Shown in pieces: positions 1 through 5,074 of a stretch of 5,074 bases of DNA; the first letter of the stretch is position 1; every line of letters starts with the position of its first letter. Source of the DNA: JAWWBL01 sp033720975 (GTDB lineage: Bacteria > Actinomycetota > Acidimicrobiia > Spongiisociales > ZC4RG35). The stretch lies in the NCBI GenBank assembly GCA_033720975.1, contig JAWWBL010000115.1, positions 1 through 5,074 of the forward strand. Direction: 5' to 3'. The notes under the pieces were generated by a model. It was not told the origin of the DNA and did not search any database. It saw nothing but the letters and a program-made list of their open reading frames with translations. The position numbers and the translations under genes were made by a program.

Positions 1-51
<51 letters not shown>

Positions 52-65
52 TCGGTGGAGCTTCA

Positions 66-93
66 ATTGTAAGGCCGCGCGGATCGTAAGCAA
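66..93 (-). promoter_or_regulatory. Candidate sigma-70-type promoter of the initiator tRNA
   Basis: On the minus strand a -10-like TACAAT lies at 71-66 and a -35-like TTGCTT at 93-88, separated by 16 bases. Transcription would begin near 59-58, giving a leader of about 8 bases before the mature tRNA 5' end at 51, to be removed by RNase P. The -10 matches the consensus TATAAT at five of six positions; the -35 keeps only the TTG core. The placement is inferred from motif match and spacing only. Confidence 0.5.
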
Positions 94-113
94 CCCCCGA
101 CGAGAGACTCGCC

Positions 114-119
114 TACAGT
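114..119 (+). promoter_or_regulatory. -10 box for a leaderless start of the carbonic-anhydrase-like gene
   Basis: TACAGT fits TANNNT and ends 6 bases before the ATG at 126. Transcription would then start at or within a base or two of the start codon. No purine-rich ribosome binding site lies in the 15 bases before the ATG, which agrees with a leaderless mRNA. I see no convincing -35 element at 16 to 18 bases upstream. Confidence 0.45.
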
Positions 120-125
120 CGGCTG

Positions 126-497
126 ATGGGCGAATTCGCAACCGTCCTCAACTGCATGGATGGCCGCGTCCAGCGTCAGGTTGCCGACTACCTGGCCAAC
201 TCGTTCGAGGCTCGCTACATCGACACGATCACCACGGCGGGCACCGTCCGCCATTTGGCTACCGACACGGACCAGACCATCACACTCCTCGCCAACCTGG
301 CGGTCTCGCTGGACAAGCACGGATCATCTCAAATCGCGGTGGTGGCCCACCATGATTGTGCCGGCAACCCGATTGCTGACAACGCCCAAATCGAGCAGTT
401 GGGAGAGGCAATTGGCAGGATTCGCGACAACTACCCCGAACTCGAAGTGATCGCCCTATGGGTCGACACCAACTGGGCAATCGAGCGTGTCGGGTAA
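126..497 (+). CDS. Small beta-carbonic-anhydrase-like zinc protein
   Basis: This 123-residue protein resembles the short putative carbonic anhydrases that I recall being grouped as Pro_CA_2. The beta-class metal site is visible: C10-M-D12-G-R14 gives the first cysteine ligand and the Asp/Arg dyad, and H75-H-D-C78 gives the histidine and second cysteine in HxxC spacing. The strand before each motif (ATVLN, IAVVA) and the TITTAG segment at 35-40 fit the Rossmann-like core of the family. Classical beta enzymes are about 165 to 230 residues and carry extra N-terminal helices that are missing here. Canonical beta enzymes read HxxCG, whereas this one reads HHDCAGNP. The expected reaction is reversible hydration of CO2 to bicarbonate in the cytoplasm, but activity in this short subgroup should be treated as unproven. 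The start is supported because the first core strand begins within five residues of the Met, leaving no room for a later start. It diverges from the tRNA and converges on the amidohydrolase gene. Confidence 0.85.
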   Translation: MGEFATVLNCMDGRVQRQVADYLANSFEARYIDTITTAGTVRHLATDTDQTITLLANLAVSLDKHGSSQIAVVAHHDCAGNPIADNAQIEQLGEAIGRIRDNYPELEVIALWVDTNWAIERVG

Positions 498-502
498 CAC
501 GC
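485..502. terminator. Small hairpin across a convergent gene junction, possible two-way terminator
   Basis: GCGTGT (485-490) and ACACGC (497-502) form a perfect 6-base-pair inverted repeat around the loop CGGGTA. The TAA stop of the plus-strand gene straddles loop and right arm, and the TGA of the minus-strand gene lies 3 bases beyond. Outer pairing can continue with g483-c506 and a484-t505 if g503 and c504 bulge. There is no T-tract on either side, so it is not a classical intrinsic terminator, but it is the only structure seen between two converging genes. Confidence 0.35.
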
Positions 503-504
503 GC

Positions 505-1668
505 TCAAGCCACCATCCATACCCGCCAGAGTGCGGCCGGCTCCTCTAGCGGATTCCCGTGCACCACGAAGAAGTCAGCCGGGCCGCCCTCCTCTATACG
601 ACCGGCGTCGGGCTCGCGGAGAAGGTCACCACCGACGTGGGTTGCCGCACCGAGAGCTTCCCAGGGCTCGAGCCCGGCAGCGACCAGACACTCGATCTCC
701 CAAGCCATCTGATTCGCCCTTAGCGATCCCCCACCAAAGTCGGTTCCCACCGCCATCCTGACACCTGCCTCCGCGGCGAGCTTCACGCTCTCGTAAGCAG
801 CTTCCTTGCGGTCAGCGAGGGTGGCACGGGAGTCAGCATCGGTGAATCTCTCGATGTTGGTTGTCGACGCGAACGTCTCCCACGATGAGAGGACTCCCAG
901 CGTTGGCACCAGGAACGTACCGCGCTTGGCCATCTCCGCGGCGAGGTCTGAGTCGAGGCGTGTTCCGTGCTCTACACAGTCCACACCACCCTGTACCGCA
1001 GCCCTGGCGCCGGGCAGGACTGTGGCATGGGCCGTGACCGTGAGGCCTCGGTCCCCGGCTGCCCGCACCGCCCTCTCGACCTCGTGGGCCGTCCATGGTG
1101 AAGTCTCCGGGTCGGGTCCGTCCAGGTAGAGCTTGATCAGGTCGGTGCCGTCGTCGGCCTGCTTTTCCACTGCGGCTACGAGCTCGTCTGCGTCGGCTGC
1201 TTCGACGTCGATCGTCGATGGGAGGATTCCGGCCTTGGCAATCCAGGTCCCGGCGGCACGAACATAAGGCCTATCGCGCCGTCCTGCCCAAGCATCTCTC
1301 ACCCTGAGGGCCAGAGCCGCGCCATCGCGGGGTGGCGAACCGACGTCCCGGAACCACCGAGTTCCGGCCCGGAAGGCGATGTCACCGTTGTGCTCGGCAA
1401 CCTCGAGGAGGTCATCAGTGGGATCATCGATGCGGGCGATCCAATGTGACCCCCCTGGAAGAACGGTGTGGCTATGCGCGTCGACCATCCCCGGCACGAT
1501 CGTCGCGCCACCCGCGTCGATGACCCTCTCATCGGTGATCGGGGCCGGTGCTTCGTCGTCGTGACCTATCCAGGCGACCACGCCGGCGTCGAGCACAACT
1601 GTCTGATCGAGCTCAAGGTCGGGAACAGTGCCGTGAGCGATCGCGGCTTGTCTATAGGACGTGCGCAT
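505..1668 (-). CDS. Metal-dependent amidohydrolase, imidazolonepropionase/prolidase-like
   Basis: This 387-residue cytoplasmic enzyme belongs to the amidohydrolase superfamily (COG1228-like group). An N-terminal beta-sandwich segment (about 1-58) leads into the TIM-barrel metal motif DAH65-S-H67. The other ligands are all present: K179 in LIKLYLDG (the lysine usually carbamylated to bridge two metals), H214 in VTAHAT, H234 in VEHGT and D310 in VGTDFG. The C-terminal part (about 340-387) returns to the sandwich with the usual DAGRIEEGGPADFFVV pattern. The protein is near full family length and shows no break. Relatives hydrolyse cyclic amides or proline-type dipeptides, but nothing here identifies the substrate. 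No histidine-degradation or peptide-transport genes are adjacent, so a hut-pathway role is not supported. The ATG gives an N-terminus that fits the family. A TAGGGT hexamer sits 6 bases before it. Confidence 0.9.
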   Translation of the reverse strand: MRTSYRQAAIAHGTVPDLELDQTVVLDAGVVAWIGHDDEAPAPITDERVIDAGGATIVPGMVDAHSHTVLPGGSHWIARIDDPTDDLLEVAEHNGDIAFRAGTRWFRDVGSPPRDGAALALRVRDAWAGRRDRPYVRAAGTWIAKAGILPSTIDVEAADADELVAAVEKQADDGTDLIKLYLDGPDPETSPWTAHEVERAVRAAGDRGLTVTAHATVLPGARAAVQGGVDCVEHGTRLDSDLAAEMAKRGTFLVPTLGVLSSWETFASTTNIERFTDADSRATLADRKEAAYESVKLAAEAGVRMAVGTDFGGGSLRANQMAWEIECLVAAGLEPWEALGAATHVGGDLLREPDAGRIEEGGPADFFVVHGNPLEEPAALWRVWMVA

Positions 1669-1674
1669 TCCCTG

Positions 1675-1680
1675 ACCCTA
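1675..1680 (-). promoter_or_regulatory. Candidate -10 box of the amidohydrolase gene
   Basis: On the minus strand TAGGGT (1680-1675) is followed by six bases and then the ATG at 1668, the same spacing as for the carbonic-anhydrase-like gene. This suggests a leaderless transcript. The alternative is that AGGG acts as a weak ribosome binding site on a longer transcript from the genes upstream, since spacing to the ATG (about 7 bases) also allows that. A 5-base-pair palindrome, CTCGA-TGCCT-TCGAG (1695-1709), lies just upstream of the box and might be an operator, but it is short enough to be chance. Confidence 0.4.
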
Positions 1681-1713
1681 TTGCCGCTGACCAACTCGAT
1701 GCCTTCGAGAGGC

Positions 1714-1742
1714 CGACGAGATTCAGTGTCTGTGGCTCGTCG
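1714..1742 (-). terminator. Weak hairpin downstream of IF-1, possible terminator
   Basis: On the minus strand CGACGAG (1742-1736) and CTCGTCG (1720-1714) form a perfect 7-base-pair stem, extendable by one G-U pair, around a 15-base loop. It begins 21 bases after the IF-1 stop codon. The loop is long and no T-run follows, so termination is uncertain. It may instead be a processing or stability element, or a chance repeat. Confidence 0.25.
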
Positions 1743-1763
1743 AGGAACGGTGCCGGCGGGTGT

Positions 1764-1991
1764 CTAGCGGTAGCGCCAGACGATGCGACCCCTGGTGGGG
1801 TCGTAGGTAGAGACTTCAACGTCGACCTGGTCACCGGGCAGGACGCGTATGCCACGTCCGCGGCGCATCCGCCCGGACGGTTTGGCGAGCAGCTGGAACC
1901 CGCTCTCCAACTCGACCTCGAAAGTCGAGTCAGGGAGCATCTTCACCACGGTTCCCCGCATGCGTACGTATTCCTCGGTGTCTTTGGCCAT
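1764..1991 (-). CDS. infA: Translation initiation factor IF-1, divergent
   Basis: The 75-residue product is an S1-type OB-fold protein recognisable as IF-1. G13-T-V-V, F24-x-V-x-L28, LLA (34-36), SGRMRR (39-44), IRVLPGD (48-54) and the C-terminal YDPTRGRI (63-70) align with the family without a break. IF-1 binds the 30S A site and, with IF-2 and IF-3, promotes correct initiator tRNA selection. Against the 72-residue E. coli protein I count two extra residues before the first strand and one in the loop after SG-x-MR. The usual LAHISG is LAKPSG, and the aromatic residue before IRI is glycine. In many bacteria infA sits by rpmJ, rpsM and rpsK; here it follows a UPF0182 gene by 41 bases, so it may be a relocated or second copy. 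No strong ribosome binding site precedes the ATG. The TAG stop is at 1766-1764. Confidence 0.9.
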   Translation of the reverse strand: MAKDTEEYVRMRGTVVKMLPDSTFEVELESGFQLLAKPSGRMRRGRGIRVLPGDQVDVEVSTYDPTRGRIVWRYR

Positions 1992-2000
1992 CAGGTCTAC

Positions 2001-2006
2001 AGGTTA
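2001..2006 (-). promoter_or_regulatory. Weak candidate -10 box of infA
   Basis: In the 41-base gap between UPF0182 and infA, minus-strand TAACCT (2006-2001) fits TANNNT and lies 9 bases before the ATG at 1991. A poor -35 match, TTCACT, lies 18 bases further upstream (2030-2025). A short direct repeat, ACCTG-TAG-ACCTG (2004-1992), runs into the start codon. No purine-rich ribosome binding site is seen. Cotranscription with the upstream gene is equally possible. Confidence 0.25.
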
Positions 2007-2032
2007 GGGGAAGGGTGGACGCTGAGTGAAGG

Positions 2033-4906
2033 TCAGCCGATGAACAGGATCGAGGCGTCCGTTCCCTCCGAGATGAGTCGCTCCAACTCGCGGATCAGTC
2101 TCTCGGCCTCGTCGACCCAAGCCTGATAGTTGGCTAGATCGCCTCTCGACAGCGCCGCGTTGGCGTTGGCAAACGCCTCGCTTGCCTGGGCGATCAGCTG
2201 CTCCAGGGTCAGCGTGTCATCAGGTTGATCGGGGCCTCCCGAGCCATCGGACTCGCCAAATACCAGCTCGAGGGCGCCTTCGACCGTGTCGTCCCACTCC
2301 ACTCGATCGCTGAACACAACGGCCACTCTCCTGAATTCGGGGAATGCGCCGTCCTCCTCCTCCAGGTAGATCGGCTGCAGATAGATCACGGAGTCCTCGA
2401 TGGGCACAACCAGCAGATCGCCCTTGATGACGGTGGATCCCGCGCCGCGCCACAGGCTGAGCTGGGGAGAAATCTCCGCGTCCTGCTCTATCCGTTGACC
2501 GGCCTGTTCCGCCCCGAACACCAACTTGCCCTCAGGCATGCGGTAGTCGATCAACCTGCCGTACCGCCCCGGTGTCGAATCGGCTACGAGGAAGCCCACC
2601 ATGTTGTCCTTGTCCCTCGGGTTGAACGGCTGGAGCAACAGATAGGAGAGGTCGTCCTCGCCGGGTAACTCGGTGAGCAGGTAGTACGGGAAGATCTGGT
2701 CGATCACCGCATTGGGGGAGCCAAGAGCCGGTCTGTCACCCCACAGAAGATCAGCTCCCGTTCGAACCGGATCGGCAGGGTCACCGGGGAAGGACCACTC
2801 GTCATTGCCCGAGAAGAGCTGGCTTTCCTCCACTACGTGGTATCGGAGGTAGATCTGACTCTGAAGCCGGAACAGGTCTTGGGGGTAACGCAAGTGGTTC
2901 TCGAGGCCCTCGGGCATCGAGTCGGCGCTCTGAAAAAGCCCCGGGTAGGTCTCCGCCCAGGCTCGAGCCAGAGGGTCGGATTCGTCAACCAAATAGAAGG
3001 TTACGTGCCCGTCGTAGGCGTCCACCACGGCCTTGACCGAGTTGCGTATGTAGTTCGTGCCCCGGGAAATCCCCGAGAAGATGGAGAGTCGGTTTTGACC
3101 CTCGACATCCACCGGCTGTGAATAGGGGTACCAGGAGGAGTGGGTGTACATGTCGATAACCCAGAGGATCCTTCCCCCGAGCACCACCGGATAGGGATCT
3201 GCGTCCGCCTCGAGGAATGGTGCAACTTCGTCGACTATCGCCCGCACGTTCCGCTCGACGAGCACCCGACTGTCCGGCCGGATCTCACCCGATATCAGGA
3301 GGTTCAGATCCCGGTAGCGGAATGCAAAAGCGATGCGCCTCCAGAAGCTGTTTATCTCCACACCCGCGCCGCCGTCGTACTCGTTGTACTGGGTTCCCTC
3401 GGCGAGAGGTATGTCGATTTCCTGAGGCTGAGACCCGGTCTTGACCACCACCGGCCGTCCCCGCTCGTATGTCTCTCCGAAGTAGACCCGCGGCTCGGTC
3501 AGCTCCAGTTGAGGATCGGCGGCCACTGGCGGCACGTCCTTGAGCAGGAAATTGGGCTGGCCATCGGGTTGGACCGAGTTGGCCTGGTTGACGACCGCCC
3601 CATTCCCGTGGGTATAGAACAAGACCCGGTTCTGCCAGTCGTCGGGGCGGTTCGACTCCTCGAGCTCTCGCACCGCGATCATCACCTGTTCCGGGCTGCC
3701 ATTGGTCCGGTATCGATCGGTGTCGACCCGACTCAGCGCGTAGTACCGCTCGAGCTCCTGGAAGTGTTGGTAAGTCTTGGGGAGCACCGCGGTCGACCAA
3801 ATGCGGAGGTTGTCGATGGTCTGCTGGTTCTCTACCAAGTCATCCGCCGTCAGAGCATCGGATGCCGCGAAGTTGCGAACCTCGATCTCGTCCAACTGCC
3901 AGGCGCCTCGGGTCATTGCAAGGTTGTTGGTGATGAACGGTGTCTCGCGTGCCAGCTCACGCGGTTCGACCTGGATCCGCTGGATCACGGCCGGGTAGAT
4001 CGAGCCCGCTGCCACGGCGACCACGATCCAGGAGGCGATCGACACACCAGCGAGAATCCAGCCGCGGCGGAATATGTTCACTATGAAGAGCACCGCTGCG
4101 ATAAGTGCGATTATCAGGAGCAGCCGCAGTGCGGGAAGGCGGGCGTTGATGTCGGTGAACCCAGGACCGAAGAACTTCTCCGAGTTGTTCGAGTACAACA
4201 GCTCGTACATGTCCAGCCGGTATGAGACCGCACGGACGATGGCCACGATCGCAAACATCGAGGACAGGTGGGCCTTGGCCCCAGACGCAGCCGAGAGCCG
4301 CCGCCCATCAAAGCGGATGCCGCCGTTCAAATAGTGGGCTATCGCCACCACGATCGTGGCGAGAACGAGCAAGTTGAACAGCCAGTCGACGGCTGTCTCC
4401 CACAGCGGAAGGGAGAAGAAGTAGAAGCCGAGGTCGAGACCGAATTGTGGGTCGCCCGTTCCGAAGACCTGCCGGTTCATGTACAGGAAGACCTCGTCTC
4501 GCCACGTGGACACGGCAAGGCCGAGAATCAGGGCAAGGGCGCCCGTGACGGCGAGCCGCACCTGGCGAACCCGAGGCTCTATCCACTCCCGGAAGCGCTC
4601 GATCAGCTCTTCCTCTTCGGTCAGGTCGAACGGCGCCCAGCGTGGAGAGAAGCGATCAACGAGCCGAAGGCTCAGCCATATGACGAAAAAGGAGAGCACC
4701 ACGCCCGAAGCGCCCAGGACAATTGACAGGCCCCAGTTCTTGAGCCAAACGTTGCGATAGCCGATCGAGTCGAACCAGAGGAAGTCGGTCCAAATCGTGC
4801 CTGCAGCCGTGAGGAGAAGGTATATGGCCGCTATCACGGCCAGGATCAGGCGAATGGAACGTCGACCCCCAGCCGGGCGGTAGTTCGTCGGAATCCGGGT
4901 GAACAT
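2033..4906 (-). CDS. UPF0182 family large membrane protein, function unknown
   Basis: This 957-residue protein is a full-length UPF0182 (PF03699-type) member. Seven hydrophobic segments are visible at about 19-38, 59-80, 116-134, 168-190, 212-228, 258-278 and 283-306. The arginine-rich N-terminus (NYRPAGGRRSIR) suggests an N-in topology, which puts the large soluble part (about 310-957) outside the membrane. Family motifs include DFLWFDSIGYRNVW (41-54), FGTGDPQFG (148-156), FGPGFTDINARLP (246-258), TIDNLRIW (363-370), YYALSRVDTDRY (388-399) and YTHGNGAVVN (431-440). A Gly/Asp-rich linker (about 884-898) leads to a helical, probably coiled-coil tail (about 899-948), also usual in the family. 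No catalytic motif is recognisable and no function is established for the family as far as I know. The ATG at 4906 starts 18 residues before the first membrane segment. A TAGACT box lies 8 bases upstream. Confidence 0.93.
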   Translation of the reverse strand: MFTRIPTNYRPAGGRRSIRLILAVIAAIYLLLTAAGTIWTDFLWFDSIGYRNVWLKNWGLSIVLGASGVVLSFFVIWLSLRLVDRFSPRWAPFDLTEEEELIERFREWIEPRVRQVRLAVTGALALILGLAVSTWRDEVFLYMNRQVFGTGDPQFGLDLGFYFFSLPLWETAVDWLFNLLVLATIVVAIAHYLNGGIRFDGRRLSAASGAKAHLSSMFAIVAIVRAVSYRLDMYELLYSNNSEKFFGPGFTDINARLPALRLLLIIALIAAVLFIVNIFRRGWILAGVSIASWIVVAVAAGSIYPAVIQRIQVEPRELARETPFITNNLAMTRGAWQLDEIEVRNFAASDALTADDLVENQQTIDNLRIWSTAVLPKTYQHFQELERYYALSRVDTDRYRTNGSPEQVMIAVRELEESNRPDDWQNRVLFYTHGNGAVVNQANSVQPDGQPNFLLKDVPPVAADPQLELTEPRVYFGETYERGRPVVVKTGSQPQEIDIPLAEGTQYNEYDGGAGVEINSFWRRIAFAFRYRDLNLLISGEIRPDSRVLVERNVRAIVDEVAPFLEADADPYPVVLGGRILWVIDMYTHSSWYPYSQPVDVEGQNRLSIFSGISRGTNYIRNSVKAVVDAYDGHVTFYLVDESDPLARAWAETYPGLFQSADSMPEGLENHLRYPQDLFRLQSQIYLRYHVVEESQLFSGNDEWSFPGDPADPVRTGADLLWGDRPALGSPNAVIDQIFPYYLLTELPGEDDLSYLLLQPFNPRDKDNMVGFLVADSTPGRYGRLIDYRMPEGKLVFGAEQAGQRIEQDAEISPQLSLWRGAGSTVIKGDLLVVPIEDSVIYLQPIYLEEEDGAFPEFRRVAVVFSDRVEWDDTVEGALELVFGESDGSGGPDQPDDTLTLEQLIAQASEAFANANAALSRGDLANYQAWVDEAERLIRELERLISEGTDASILFIG

Positions 4907-4932
4907 CCTGGGCGAGTCTACGGACGCCCGGG
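4907..4932. repeat. Inverted repeat framing the UPF0182 -10 box, possible operator
   Basis: CCTGGGCG (4907-4914) and CGCCCGGG (4925-4932) are inverted copies with 7 of 8 positions matching. The 10-base spacer between them contains the TAGACT hexamer, and the left arm ends directly against the UPF0182 start codon. It could be a repressor operator, or an RNA hairpin on readthrough from the upstream gene (stop at 4954-4952) that ends that transcript or hides the UPF0182 start. GC-rich DNA makes chance repeats of this kind fairly likely. Confidence 0.35.
4915..4920 (-). promoter_or_regulatory. Candidate -10 box of the UPF0182 gene
   Basis: Minus-strand TAGACT (4920-4915) fits TANNNT and lies 8 bases before the ATG at 4906, close enough for a leaderless or nearly leaderless mRNA. 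No -35 element of good quality is seen 16 to 18 bases upstream, and no ribosome binding site precedes the ATG. Confidence 0.4.
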
Positions 4933-4951
4933 GGCAATCCGCTCGGGTTCG

Positions 4952-5074
4952 TCAGCCGACGGGTGCCTCGGTGGATATGGACTTCTCGATACCCTGCTCG
5001 AACGCGTCGATGGCGGCCTCTCTGATTCGTCTCTCCGCCTCATCGGTCCGCCAGATCCTATAAACCCGCGACGC
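4952..5074 (-). CDS. C-terminal end of an unrecognised protein, cut by the window edge
   Basis: On the minus strand one frame is open from the right edge down to a TGA at 4954-4952, giving the last 40 residues of a protein. The visible part begins ASRVYRIWRTDEAERRI and ends EKSISTEAPVG. Residues about 10-34 are charged and alternate with hydrophobic positions, which suggests an amphipathic C-terminal helix. Support for real coding comes from the protein-like composition, the shared strand, and a compact 45-base gap before the UPF0182 start. The fragment is too short to name a family, and I do not recognise it. The start codon and most of the gene lie outside the window. Confidence 0.6.
   Translation of the reverse strand, partial: ASRVYRIWRTDEAERRIREAAIDAFEQGIEKSISTEAPVG

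Noticed and set aside
63..320. An 85-codon minus-strand frame opposite the start of the carbonic-anhydrase-like gene
   Set aside because: It overlaps a gene with intact catalytic motifs and would run through the tRNA promoter region; its product has no recognisable features.
1695..1709. Palindrome CTCGA-TGCCT-TCGAG upstream of the amidohydrolase -10 box as an operator
   Set aside because: Five-base arms are common by chance in GC-rich sequence and no second copy was seen nearby, so it is only mentioned under the promoter entry.
1548..2126. A 192-codon plus-strand frame crossing the infA region
   Set aside because: It runs antisense across the amidohydrolase start, the whole of infA and the end of UPF0182. 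Its arginine-rich beginning and lack of any domain mark it as a shadow frame.
3140..4225. A 361-codon open frame on the plus strand opposite the UPF0182 gene
   Set aside because: It lies wholly antisense to a gene with clear family motifs. Its translation is rich in Arg, His, Val and Leu with no recognisable domain, as expected from reading the complement of a GC-rich gene. Several shorter antisense frames over the same gene look alike.

Overview
The window comes from a GC-rich bacterial chromosome, most likely an actinobacterium and possibly an Acidimicrobiia-like lineage (the class is a low-confidence guess). The grounds are a full-length UPF0182 membrane protein of actinobacterial style, strong G/C preference at codon third positions, and start codons with no clear Shine-Dalgarno sequence but TANNNT -10 hexamers only 6 to 9 bases upstream, as in actinobacterial leaderless genes. 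I see no insertion sequence, phage gene, CRISPR array, toxin-antitoxin pair or defence cassette. It reads as ordinary core chromosome.

Layout, left to right. Positions 1-51 are the 5' two-thirds of an initiator tRNA-Met on the minus strand, cut by the left edge. A 74-base divergent spacer (52-125) holds a plausible tRNA promoter and the -10 box of a plus-strand gene (126-497) for a very small beta-carbonic-anhydrase-like protein. That gene converges, with a 7-base gap and a small hairpin across the junction, on a minus-strand amidohydrolase gene (505-1668). Upstream of it on the same strand are a divergent translation initiation factor IF-1 gene (1764-1991), a large UPF0182 gene (2033-4906), and the last 40 codons of an unrecognised gene that runs off the right edge (4952-5074).

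The four minus-strand protein genes lie head to tail with gaps of 45, 41 and 95 bases. They could be read together, but most have their own candidate -10 box, so a single operon is not established. No shared pathway links the membrane protein, IF-1, the amidohydrolase and the carbonic-anhydrase-like protein. The initiator tRNA and IF-1 both serve translation initiation and lie within 2 kb, but this may be chance.

The points most worth a second look are the altered decoding-site loop of IF-1, the repeated leaderless-type start architecture, an inverted repeat framing the UPF0182 -10 box, and the minimal carbonic-anhydrase-like protein with all metal ligands kept. None amounts to clear evidence of a new multi-gene system.
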